Source: Phymatolithon calcareum (taxonomy: Eukaryota > Rhodophyta > Florideophyceae > Hapalidiales). Taken from it: 64,000 nt of DNA. The translations under genes and the position numbers were made by a program. Below the pieces are notes generated by a model. The model saw only the letters and a list, made by a program, of their open reading frames with translations. It did not search any database and was not told the DNA's origin. Shown here in pieces: positions 54,359 to 64,000 of this stretch (the stretch's first letter is position 1; each line of letters begins with the position of its first letter). The stretch is taken from NCBI GenBank assembly GCA_977006965.1, contig OZ345354.1, positions 1,984,001-2,048,000 on the forward strand, written 5' to 3'.

Positions 54359-54889
54359 GAAGGATGATTTTGCAAACAGTACTGGTAATCTTGTCGATGT
54401 GGGACGCGGCTTTGCTTTTGGTGTGCCGGTCCTTTGTCAAAAACATTCGAATATTACGTAATATATAAGGCTACAAGGGAGAGATGCAAAAACCTAGATA
54501 CCTGGTAGTGATCTTAGGAGCACTGGCAGGAGACGATGCCAACGTTATTGATCTAGGAGGTTAAAGTAGCTCATTTCAATGCAATAACTCAATGCCTCCG
54601 ATTTCAGGGTAGAGAGTATCTAGTACACTTTGCCTACCTATTGACTAAAAGAAGATGCCAGACAAGTATCTTTTATGTACTAGTCTACTGTCTATTTGAC
54701 AAACTTCGCGAATAGGCAGATGATTTTAAATATCAAAAATCTATTATACGACCTTGAGAGATTTTAGGTACGAAGAAAACAACTTTGAACAATCAAGTAG
54801 AACGTAGACGGATACAGTAAGCCATTTCAAAGTTAAGGATGCAATTTATCCGGGAACTATCAGCGTAAGAGGAAATAATCAGCTTCTAT

Positions 54890-56840
54890 AAAATATATTT
54901 TATTATATATAAATGCTGAATATTTCCTCATCAATTGCTGTATCGTGCTAATAGCACATCGTGCGTTACAACGTGACAATAATATAAAAAAGTTGAACTG
55001 GCTAGCAATTGACACTCGAATTACTGATTCAACCTTTTAGACTAGCCCACGACCCAGTTATAAAGGGCGAAGATCAAGTCGTATACCTGTCTAGCCGGTC
55101 ATCAGGGCCTAAAGCAAGAATTATGAGACTGACAGGGTATGGTTCGAGAATCGTAACCTCTTTATTCTCACTCCAAGAACGGCTTTCATGAGACATCCTT
55201 GTCGCGAAGGCCTTCGTCCCACCTTAATGATCCCCCTCCATTTCCATCGCTACACCACGTCCCACCATACCACCATATCGCAACGACTAACATGCGCCAC
55301 TTTTAATTTTCAGATTCGGGCGAGACCTAATCACAGGTTTCTCGTCCAACATGAGGTTCTCAAGAATAATGTGTCCGCACTGAGCTACGTTCAAAACTAT
55401 GTTGGAGCCCGATAATGCATGAGCTGAGCGGGCAACAATATGATATTGTACGGTTCGATGTACCGTGCAACATGATCTGCTTTATGATATCCATGTGTCA
55501 GTGTGCAAGCTTTGTGTAATCTTGCTCCAAGCCTGAAGACCCCTTCGAGCTATACAAAATTCAAATTTCTTGTACAAAGAACTGTAGTACAGTTTCAGAC
55601 ACTGAACAAACAAGTTGTAAGGGTCACGTGAAAGTCTTTCGTGAGTACGAGTCTCGAAGTACCGTCGCTGTCTCGCTTAGGCTATGATAAGAGAGGTGAT
55701 CTGCAATTCAAAAGGTTGGAAGTTACTGTTAATCCAGGGGTCGTACTTTCCCCTGGTAAAATCTTTTGAACAGAAACCTATGCAACTGCAATCTTTGTAT
55801 TGTTGCCATAGAGACATTTCTACGAGATCACTATAGGCCTACAATTATTTATTTTTAAAGGTGCCTTGCAAGCTGCATTCGTGCAGGACGACTCAGGTCA
55901 ATGCTATATGTTGGTTATATTTTTGAAACCTTGCTTTACACAGCATTTAAACGGAGCGTGTTCTAATATACAGTACAGTGCTGTAGAGTAATCCCCGTCA
56001 ACGAAGTGATATAAGAGACCCTTTGCATCTTGAACACCTTTAGTACTGCAACTTCGACGTCTTCACCTGTTGAGCATGTTCTACTGTGCAGTCTTTTTTC
56101 AATCGAATGGTATGATTCCACTTTCGCCTGCTAATGTGTGAAAATAGCGAATACGCTTAGTGGAAAAATCAGTCATGATTCCTCTTTCTACAAGAAGTGT
56201 GTGTTAGCACGGGGCTTGCGAGTAGACGAAACCAATGTTCCTAATGATACTCATGCCCTTATGCAAATCACACAAAAAGTACTTTGAAAATAAATTTTTT
56301 CTCCCGCGGAGGAAATATACGTTTGAAACATTGCTAACATAAAGTGGACTGTAGGCCTATGAAAGCAAAGACATATACGGGCGGACGTGGAGAAATGATT
56401 TTTTGGTACGTACGCAATGTAGGCGGTGAGGATTCTCGAGCCCTGATAAATTCGATCCTCTGGATAGTTTTTCAGACAAAATATAACTGCTGGTCACTCC
56501 TGATATCTACGATAACTAATTATTGTGAATTAATATGGAAAAATTTGATTAGTCTGTCTTCCAAGTAGTTTATCGATCTGTGATAGAAGAAAAAGGGTGC
56601 AACGTCTATCGGACTGGGCACTGGACCAGGGAAAGAATCTTTAGACCTCTAGAGCGCAAAACCTCTAGTTAAGTAAGAGATAAGTGATCACCTTGCGAGG
56701 GGACGTTGTTAGCATGATCTCGTTGATGATGTCTTCAATGGGGAGGTAGTTCTGCAGATTTTGTTCAAACTGAGATTCGACAGTGTCGCTTCCTGGCAGT
56801 GCTGTTCAGAGCACTGGCAGGAGGCCATAACTTCGTGTCC
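54890..56840 (+). repeat. Repeat Y, copy 1
   Basis: Aligns with 57561-59610 in direct orientation at roughly 70-75 percent, with several indels. Matching words include GGAGCMMGATAATGCA, CTCCAAGCCTGAAGA and ATATAACTGCTGGTCACT. It ends with the palindrome at 56786-56826. No gene is recognised. A TTTTCAG followed by ATTCGG (55309) could be an old splice acceptor. Confidence 0.75.
56786..56826. repeat. TTAA-type near-palindrome at repeat Y edge
   Basis: CTTCCTGGCAGTGCTGTTCA is followed by GAGCACTGGCAGGAGGCC. The CCTGGCAGTGCT and AGCACTGGCAGG arms are exact except for one base. Confidence 0.85.
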
Positions 56841-57560
56841 GTTGCAATGAAAATTAGAATAAAAATTGTCCAGATGATCAAAGAGAACACAGTGCATGAG
56901 GATCTCGCGAATGATACTCTACTTTTTGGTGCTCGGAATAACTCATCGATTCCATTGTGTCTATACCACAGTTTCTCAACTCCCAGAAGTCTGGAACCGT
57001 GAATCAGAGCACTATACTGTCTCTCTTTGCCTTTCAGACAAAGCTCAGTTCTCCTTCCCGTGATATAATAATCCATGCCATCAATGCATGCGTAGTCGTT
57101 GACACTCTATGATGTAGTACTCCACTTCCTTGTTGAGACGATCATAAATCGTCACACAGAGAGCTATCTCTTCGGCATCCCGTCGAACGACGGACAGTGC
57201 GTTACCACTAATTGCAACACTGGCAGGCGACTCTGCCTTTGCACCGGCAGCGCATATGTACCAGAGGAAAATGAGGCCCAAATACTATACAACACAGTAG
57301 AAATAATACAGGAGGCCGTGTTGTTCGATATCAAAAGCACAGAGTCCCTCATACATTAGGTGACACGAACATCAAGTGAAGCAGCTCAACCATGGCGCAC
57401 ACAACACCGCTCTCTTAAAACACACGGGTGTAAAGCTCCAAGGCACGAGACGCATCTGTTGCGATCAAAGCTCGCCCATCTCGAAACATGTTTCGAACAC
57501 TGAGCATGACATGTGGATTTCAGCGCTGTCACTCACGAGGTTAAATAGCTGCAAGGCGTG
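56841..57560. other. Spacer with repeat-R-like exon remnant at 57020-57115
   Basis: CTTTGCCTTTCAG at about 57030, followed by codons SSPSRDIIIHAINACVVV, resembles 61212-61300 (CTTTGCTTTTCAG then PGSPAYYMIIHAIKACVV) and 52250-52320. The polypyrimidine-CAG context suggests a shared splice acceptor. The rest has no recognisable gene. Confidence 0.4.
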
Positions 57561-59610
57561 ACTAAGATCAACCTGCATTTAGATGCTGATTATTTCCTCA
57601 TAAATGTCTGTAAAGTGCTGTTGGCACATCGCGAGTTATTACTCACGACATGTTAACAATATTTGAGATGTTGTACTAGCGAACAAGCGACATTCGAGAT
57701 ACTCATTTAATCATATACACTAGCCAACCCGGAGACTCAGTTACAAGCGGGAGGGTCAAGAGGTATACATGTCTAACTGGTCATCAGAGGTCCTAAAGCC
57801 AGAATTATGAGACTGAGAGGTTATGGACCGAGCATCGTAACATCTTCACTCTCACTCCAAGAACGGAAGGCCTTTGCGCCACCCGAACGATCCCCTCTAA
57901 ACTACAACAAAATATACATCTTGCCTTCCACTATTTCCAGCGATACACAAAATCCCGCCATACCACAACCGCCCAACATCTAACATATCCCACTTTCAAT
58001 GTTCAGATTCAGGAGATTTTTAATCATATGTATCTCCTGGATGCATAATCATTTTGTCTTCACGAACACCTTGTCTGCACTGGGCTATGTTCAAAACTAT
58101 GTTGGAGCAAGATAATGCAATAACTGAACGGCTGACAATACAATACTGCACTGTACGATGTACCGTCGAACATGAGCCACTTTATGATACCCATGAGATT
58201 GTGTGCAAACTGTGTGCAATCATGCTCCAAGCCTGAAGACTCCTTCGAGCTATAAGAAATTCAAATTTGTACAGAAAAGTGCTATAATAAAGTTCTAGAC
58301 GCTGAACAAACACGTTCTAAGGGACACTTGTAAATGTTTCGTGAGAAACTCAAAAGGTTAGAAGTCATTGGGAACTAGGGCTCATCATTCCCTGGTAAAA
58401 CCTTTTGAAAAGCAGCCTTTGAAATTGCAATCTCTGCATTATTGCAACAGAGACGTTTGGACCAGATCCCAATAGCTCTAACATTATTCATTCTTAAAGG
58501 TGCTTTGCAACCTGCATTGGTGCAAAACGACTAATGTCAATGCTGTATTTTTAAATGGATTGCAATCGGCTCCATTGCTGAAGGAGGGGCATCAGTAATC
58601 AACCGAAATGTTATCTTCCACCCCTTCTCCAGAACGTGCGTGCGAAAACATCTGAAGTGACTTCAATTGATTCGTAGCGTGTTGCACAGTACAGTTGTGT
58701 AATTTAATCTTGTCAATGAAGCAATATGATAGACCCTTCGCATCTGGAACGAGTTTCGTACTGCAACTCCAACGTCTTCACCTGAGTGTTCCAGTTAAGC
58801 AGGTTTTTCTCTGCAGTCTTTCCTCAATCGATTGCTATGTTCCCGCTTTCACCTACTTAAGTTTGAAAACGGGGATTACACGCCGGGGAAAAATGAGTCC
58901 TGAAGCCTTCTACGACAAGACGTTTGTGTTCCACGGAGTTATCAAGTAAACAGCCCGATATTCCTGATAATATTTATTGACCTAAGAAAACAACGAACAC
59001 CACTCTTCGAAAATACATTTTGGTGTCCAGGTGAGGAATTAGACGCTCGCAACGTTGGTCTCATAAACGGGCGTGTAGGCTTACGGAAGTGAAGACACAA
59101 ACGTGCGGCAATATTGTGATATGTACGCAATGTAGGCGGTGATGGAGGCCGAGCCCCGGAAAGCAGAGAATCGTTCGCCGGTTCCGTTTGCACAGTAAAA
59201 TATTTGATCTTCTACGCAGTTTTTTAGTCAAAATATAACTGCTGGTCACTTCTGAAATCCACCAAAACTAGTTATTTTGTACTAAAACGGAAAACATTGA
59301 TTACACCGTTTTCTAGCTTTTCAGTTTTATATTTTACCAATCAAAGAGGGAATGCAAAGGGTGCAACGTCTATCGGCATTGCCTCCGGACTCATGGAACA
59401 GAATCTTTGGACCTTTAAGGTACAATGACTTCTAGCGGAAGTAAGAGCTACGTGAACACCTTGCGAGAGGGCGGTGTTAGTATGATCCTGGCTATGAGTT
59501 TTTCAAGGTGGAGTTAGTGGTGCAGATCTCGACTGTACTGAAATTCGATAGCGTCACTTCCTGACAGTGCTCTTCAGAGCACTGGCAGGAGGCGACGCCT
59601 TCGTATCCGT
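57561..59610 (+). repeat. Repeat Y, copy 2
   Basis: It is the diverged direct copy of 54890-56840 and ends in the palindrome at 59551-59599. Short ORFs are not conserved between the copies, which argues against coding function. Confidence 0.75.
59551..59599. repeat. TTAA-type near-palindrome at repeat Y edge
   Basis: GCGTCACTTCCTGACAGTGC, TCTTCAGA and GCACTGGCAGGAGGCGACGC make a palindrome of about 48 bp with few mismatches. This is the longest and cleanest copy. Confidence 0.85.
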
Positions 59611-59722
59611 GGCAATAAAACAAAGAATATGAAATACACGTCTAAATCAAAGCATCAATGTTCATATTCCCTACAAAGTGGTAAACTTTGTCTGCACTCA
59701 CAAAATCCTCCCTGCCCATTAG

Positions 59723-60090
59723 GTTGGAGTGGAAATCGCATCGTACACTGTATATATTAATGGACGCACGCCACGTATCATATTCGTTCACAATTACATA
59801 CGCTCTCGTGACTAAGTCTCGAGGATGATGTACATTACAGACTACTGTAGATTGCGGGATTCTGTTTGCCGAACTCCTCTGTCACTGGTCTGTAAATGAT
59901 GGACATTCCTGGTTTGCTTGCAGTGCCAAGCTAAGAGAGCGATCACAGAACGAATACATATAACGCCCTGACCGCCTCTTCAATAACGGTTCTTCTGTCA
60001 AGTGCTTGTATCGGAGGTGCTCCTCATGAGCGGACTGTACTTGTGCCGACTTCGAGTTCCTGTCTCGTTAGTGTTACTGTCCTTTCTCGA
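59723..60090 (+). repeat. Duplicated segment P, copy 2, with signal-peptide start
   Basis: Matches 31055-31430. From ATG 60026 the frame gives MSGLYLCRLRVPVSLVLLSF, keeping the hydrophobic core, then diverges into unrelated codons (LDPRRRKIYR) and a stop at about 60163. The homology ends inside the signal peptide. Confidence 0.7.
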
Positions 60091-60190
60091 TCCTCGTCGC
60101 CGTAAGATTTACCGGCCAGTTGTATATACATTCTCCTTCGCTTACCGTGGGCCGTGTTAGCTTGGTAAGCAATCTGAACTCCCCATGTAG

Positions 60191-60430
60191 GTGTCCGCTT
60201 ACCTACCCATGTTAGGTCATCTTAATCCAGTGCGTTGTCTCTGTTTAGTATTTAGGCTATTCGACCAACCTCAGAAGGTGAGGGTATCGATCAACGACCA
60301 AGTAAACCTCTTCATTCAACCCCACACATCTGAGTTGTCATTGTTGAACGACGTATATCCGGCCATTCCCATGGCGGCCCCTGGTATGACCGGTTCTATA
60401 ACTATCACGGAAATTTTGCCTGTGGTATAG
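60191..60430 (+). CDS. Hypothetical ORF, 79 aa
   Basis: The distal half (KVRVSINDQVNLFIQPHTSE, then DVYPAIPMAAPGMTGSITIT) has a protein-like composition of beta-prone residues. It is preceded by a hydrophobic stretch (RCLCLVFRLF). No family is recognised and no second copy is in the window. Confidence 0.3.
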   Translation: MSAYLPMLGHLNPVRCLCLVFRLFDQPQKVRVSINDQVNLFIQPHTSELSLLNDVYPAIPMAAPGMTGSITITEILPVV

Positions 60431-61525
60431 TTTGTTTTCACCTGGAGAGGGTCGTGTGACTTTGTTTGGCACATGGTGTATAAGTTACCAGATATTTTGA
60501 TGTCACCATGTCGAAAACACGAGTATATTCTTTAGAACGGACACGAAGGCGTTGCCTCTTGCCAGTGCTCTTAAGAGCAATCTCAGTTGGAACACTTTAA
60601 CTGCTATATCTCTAAGGAGTATTGGAAACGTTTTGTACGAAAATTGTGGCCCCACTGTACTAAAGATGGTATTTTGTTCTCATATACGGGCATCTCTCCC
60701 CTGTAGCCTAACATATTGAGTTCTCTGCAAAACTTTGAAAAAAGGTCAGACAGAAAAAGTGAGGCATTGTGTCAATAGAGCACAATATTTGAAACAGAAC
60801 CAAATCTTAGCACCAGCTATATACTCACCCTTATGCTTCCACCAGATTTTATTGTGCTGTAATGCTCCAATGATTCACTCCCCGGGTGCCGAAGGACAGG
60901 CCGATCGACGTTGCACCCTGGGTTTTCGTTCACAGATTGCTAAAAAAAGACTGAAAACCTAGAAGTCGAAGTAATCAATACCTCCATGTTATTACAATAC
61001 GAATCGTTTTCGTAGATATTAGGGGAGACCAGAAGCTGTATTTTCTCCAAGCTGTCCAGAGATTTTCATTTAATACAGTAAAAGGAGAACTTGCGAATAA
61101 TACTCTGATTTCCGGGGCTCATCACTGCTCACCGTCTGCCTTGGATATATACCACAGTGTCTCTACACCCAGAAGCCTGTGAAAGTGAAAAACTGTACTC
61201 TACTGTCTTTCTTTGCTTTTCAGATAAATCCTGGATCTCCGGCATATTATATGATAATCCACGCCATCAAGGCATGCGTCGTTTCTGATATTGTATTATC
61301 AGATACAGTGGGGGAGTCTCCATCACAGTCAGTGTCATACTTTCATGGATTATCTTTCCAGTGCTGTCCAGTAGTTTGGGCGTCATTTTCTTCCTCCTCG
61401 TACGTGAAACAGTGCTCCGTACCAGCAACCGTGTCCGAAACAGCTTTTTCTTCTTCTCATTCTTCTAAGATATTACTCTGCACATTATGCTTTTGTTTAT
61501 CGTCTAGAAAGGCTCACTGAAGAAT

Positions 61526-61879
61526 GTGGACCAGAAATTTTCAGTTGAAAAAGCTTTTGGCATTTCGTTAAGCAGTCGTGCCGGTGTTACTTGCTCTCAT
61601 TTCACGGGGGAAGTCCTAGGTTGTTCGCTGCGAGGAAAGCGAACTCCAGAATATGAAAACTTTATCGTGTCCACATTTCAACCTACCTTAACTTCGGACT
61701 TTGAGAGTTCAGTGTTAACTTGGAACTGGAGAAAGAGCCTTCTCATGAGGTTTTTCGTATCCACGAGAACGTTGAGAAGTTCGATTCAAAGGCTGGGCAA
61801 CTTTTCACCAGGCTTCAAATCCTCACTGCCGATTTCAATTCTTTCGCCTCTTGTACTAATTATGCGACGAACTCTATAG
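61526..61879 (+). CDS. Repeat-R-borne ORF of unknown function, copy 2 (117 aa)
   Basis: MDQKFSVEKAFGISLSSRAG starts the copy-2 version of the ORF at 52501-52842. The overlapping frame 61720-61911 reads EKFDSKAGQLFTRLQILTAD and then FNSFASCTNYATNSIDQFAS, which looks like a helical protein segment, so the true gene may be in that frame with an upstream exon. Function is not recognised. Confidence 0.35.
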   Translation: MDQKFSVEKAFGISLSSRAGVTCSHFTGEVLGCSLRGKRTPEYENFIVSTFQPTLTSDFESSVLTWNWRKSLLMRFFVSTRTLRSSIQRLGNFSPGFKSSLPISILSPLVLIMRRTL

Positions 61880-62072
61880 ATCAATTCGCTTCCATCTTGT
61901 CACTGCATTAGAGAAACTTTCAGATCTCTAGAGCGTCCAGAGATACTAAATTCTGTTCGAACGAAGCTTCTTTAAGATCGACAGATCGGAGTATAGGGTG
62001 GTTGACCTTTTGAAGAAGTGCAACCCAGTTCTGAAGCGCTCCGAAAACGATTTCGCCCTGCTATTAAAGAGC

Positions 62073-62123
62073 ATTCTATAACGCCTCACTATTGATTGGG
62101 AAGAACAGTGAGGCGTTACAGAA
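62073..62123. repeat. Long hairpin in repeat R, copy 2
   Basis: ATTCTATAACGCCTCACTAT pairs with CAGTGAGGCGTTACAGAAT over the loop GATTGGGAAG. Relative to copy 1 one stem position has changed on both arms (C with G), which keeps the pairing. Confidence 0.8.
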
Positions 62124-62440
62124 TAGTCTTTCGGTTCTTTTACTGCATGATCGATGCCCTCGTCTCTGGTGAGAGACGAAGAAAGCCGTCGAATTTGGGA
62201 AATATCGCCCTCAAGCATTCAAACCGCAAGCTGCAAGCTAGATTAAAAATCACTGAAAATGTGTTTATCGGATCTAGAGATGAACGCGAATTATTCATTT
62301 TATCTCCTTGAGTTGTGTGGCTTCTCGCAAGATCATCTTCGGCAAGTTATTCCATGAGATGTTTACAACTTTCACTCAATAACAGAACTGTACTTTGTTT
62401 AGATCTCGGTTCAGGGCACTACCACAAACATTACAACAGA

Positions 62441-63437
62441 CTAGATCAATATTTCCAACTTCAGCTTCTTGGATAGCGGGGCATCACCATCAGCGGATTT
62501 CTTCTTAACGAGTACCATACGGGGCTTTATGTGAAGTCCTTTTGAGTAAAAAGAACAAACAATATGAAACCAGACGCATACATTTTGCCCGTCAATGGCA
62601 TCCACATCATGCTGCTGATTGTCACGCTCATCAAGGACAAGAGGTGTCCGACAGGCGAAGAAAGATGGTGGTTTCTGTATCTCCGAGGTGGTCTCCGGAA
62701 TTAGAAAGAACGATGACTGATTCCTGGGTTTGTAAGGCGACGCAGCGTTGTTGTGAATCTGGAAGTTGTCAACATTAGGACCTGAGCGTGATGTTAGGTA
62801 TATTCGAGCTATTGAATTCGATGAAACTCGATAGGGTAAAATCAGTAATTGGCTTACCATGCGTGCTTACGTGAATGTCTTTAACTTTCACCTTGTTCAA
62901 GTTTGCCAACTTTGCCATGTTTTCAGGAGTATTGAAAAGGCGCCCGAGTTTGCCGAATGCCTCGTGCGCGATCAGTAAATCGTCCGTGGAAAGATCAAGA
63001 ACGATACGGTAGCGGTCTAGTTTTGTTCCCGCCAGGCGCTTGGTTGACAATTGGTTTGAGAAGAGAATAGCATCGCTGACGTCCCCTTCTACGGTAAACG
63101 TTTTGATTCTGTTGGACTTTTTGTCCACCAAATAGACCTGCTGGTCACTTTTCAAGTCTCCGAATTCGAATTTTGCTCCATTTTCATCGAACGCGTTGAG
63201 CTCTTCTGCCTCTAGACTTTCAATTTTGTCTAAGAAAATCTTGAGAGGGGGCGGTGTTGCAATCTTGACAGGCATCGGAGCTGCAGTCTTGAGAGGGGGC
63301 GGCGATTTAACGTTGATTGGGGGCATTGTTGTTATCGTCTTAGAGGGAGCAATTTTTGCTTCCATAGGGGGAAGTTGTTGAGTAGTGCGTGAAGATATTC
63401 CCGTACGGGAATGCTTTTTCTTATGATTCCCAGACAT
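62441..63437 (-). CDS. MSG-family protein, intact two-exon gene, 306 aa, function unknown
   Basis: Exon 1 is 63437-62858 and exon 2 is 62781-62441. The 76-nt phase-1 intron has donor GTAAGC, a CTAAC branch-like word and acceptor CTCAG. Joined length is 921 nt with no internal stop. The start MSGNHKKKHSRTGISSRT is basic. Residues 20-65 are Pro/Thr/Lys-rich with PPPLK repeats, suggesting a flexible tail. Residues 70-190 (KFEFGDLKSDQQVYLVDKKS, LDRYRIVLDLSTDDLLIAHE) and exon 2 (VCVWFHIVCSFYSKGLHIKP) alternate strand-like segments. The end, LSKKLKLEILI, is basic and hydrophobic. I do not recognise the family. A nucleic-acid-binding role is a guess from its basic ends. It sits in a repeat and has two pseudogene copies. 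Confidence 0.75.
62782..62857 (-). other. Spliceosomal intron of the MSG gene
   Basis: GT-AG boundaries split a glycine codon (G|GT). The homologous intron is kept in the pseudogenes at 34460-35428 and 53400-54358 at the same codon. All three keep CTAAC about 10-15 nt before the acceptor, which supports real splicing. Confidence 0.8.
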
Positions 63438-63580
63438 GAAGGATGATTTTGCAAACAGTACTGGTAATCTTGTCGATGTGGAACGCGGCTTTGCTTTTGG
63501 TGTGCCGGCCCTTTGTCAAAAATATTGGAACATAACGTATTATATAGGGCTACAAGGGAGAGACGCAAAATCTTAGATAT

Positions 63581-63615
63581 CTGCCTCTGGTCTTAAGAGC
63601 CCTGCCAGGAGACGA
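63581..63615. repeat. TTAA-centred near-palindrome
   Basis: CTGCCTCTGGTCTTAAGAGC followed by CCTGCCAGGAGACGATG. It occupies the same place in repeat R as the copy at 54501-54540. Confidence 0.7.
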
Positions 63616-64000
63616 TGTCAACGTTTTGGATCTAGCAGATTGAAGTAGCTTATTTCATTGCAATATCTGAATGCCTCCGATTTCAGGGTAGGGAGTATCT
63701 AGTACACTTTGTCTTCCTATTGACTAAAAGAAGAGACCAAACAAGTATTTTTAACATACTAGTCTACTGCCTATTTGAAAACTTCGCGAATAGGCGGTGA
63801 ATTTAAATATCAAAAATCTATTATACGACCTTGAGAGATCTCCCTCACGTCATACATGAAAAGGCGGGCTTCTCCTCTGTGCGAGGAATATTGAAAATAT
63901 GCATCCACCTTTGAGGATCAGACCTGCCGTGCTGCAAGAAAAGTACTCAACCGAATGGTCGGTGTACCCGTAGATTCCAAGAAAACGACTTTGAACAATC

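Larger units (their letters stand above)
51538..54770 (+). repeat. Repeat R, copy 1 (~3.2 kb)
   Basis: Aligns in direct orientation with 60509-63970 at about 90 percent. It starts at the TCGAAAACACGAGTA word and palindrome (51589-51622) and includes an ORF, a hairpin, an MSG gene and a second palindrome (54501-54540). Confidence 0.88.
60509..63970 (+). repeat. Repeat R, copy 2 (~3.4 kb)
   Basis: Direct copy of 51538-54770. It holds the intact MSG gene. Relative to copy 1 it has about 135 extra bases at about 63840-63975, between GAGAT and AGAAAACGAC. Confidence 0.88.

Overview
This window is eukaryotic and extremely repeat-rich. One gene copy carries a 76-nt GT-AG spliceosomal intron, and the element types present (Helitron with OTU domain, Mutator-like element with long terminal inverted repeats) and the NB-ARC/WD40, Sel1-like, GMC oxidoreductase and bromodomain fragments are all eukaryotic in character. 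The combination suggests a repeat-laden algal genome, and a multicellular red alga is my best guess at low confidence. No rRNA, tRNA, CRISPR or bacterial-style operon was found. Almost every protein-coding remnant is broken. The clear exceptions are one two-exon gene (62441-63437, minus) and some short ORFs of unknown status.

Layout. 1-8246: two 2.12-kb near-identical direct copies of a repeat block (A), 6126 bp apart, around a 4-kb mosaic holding a TruC-type pseudouridine synthase pseudogene. 8247-10900: decayed repeat and a possible LINE reverse-transcriptase tail. 10914-15270 (minus): tandem, fragmented NB-ARC/WD40 pseudogenes, interrupted by a 746-bp element with 20-bp inverted ends. 16421-18608: a deleted Mutator-like element with 872-bp terminal inverted repeats. 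18609-28020: the same mosaic blocks (A, B, D, F, E, G, TruC) as at 1-8246, in inverted orientation and iterated. 28024-34210: a less repetitive island with short ORFs, a frameshifted bromodomain gene and a GMC oxidoreductase fossil. 34460-38930: another run of the mosaic (gene 'MSG', A, F, E, G, TruC). 39255-40233: a perfect (AAAAC)n array of about 195 units. 40247-48260: a Helitron whose Rep-helicase-OTU reading frame has three stop codons and a 733-bp tandem duplication. 49441-51550: an inverted copy of 14130-15482 together with a minisatellite-bearing repeat. 51538-64000: two copies of a ~3.3-kb repeat (R), each with an MSG gene, separated by two diverged ~2-kb copies of another repeat (Y).

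How the parts relate. Much of the window can be read as shuffled pieces of one large dispersed unit. Its apparent order is MSG gene, A, B, D, F, short coding fragment, F, E, G, TruC. Breakpoints between pieces repeatedly fall on a TTAA-centred near-palindrome, seen about 19 times. A second conserved ~40-bp motif, rich in GCGAGC steps, marks the edges of five blocks. The MSG gene family, present as one intact spliced copy, two pseudogenes and three N-terminal stubs, is the strongest candidate for an undescribed repeat-borne protein.

Positions of repeat boundaries were judged by eye and are good to roughly 10-50 bp unless stated as exact. Domain calls come from recognised motifs and were not confirmed by any search.
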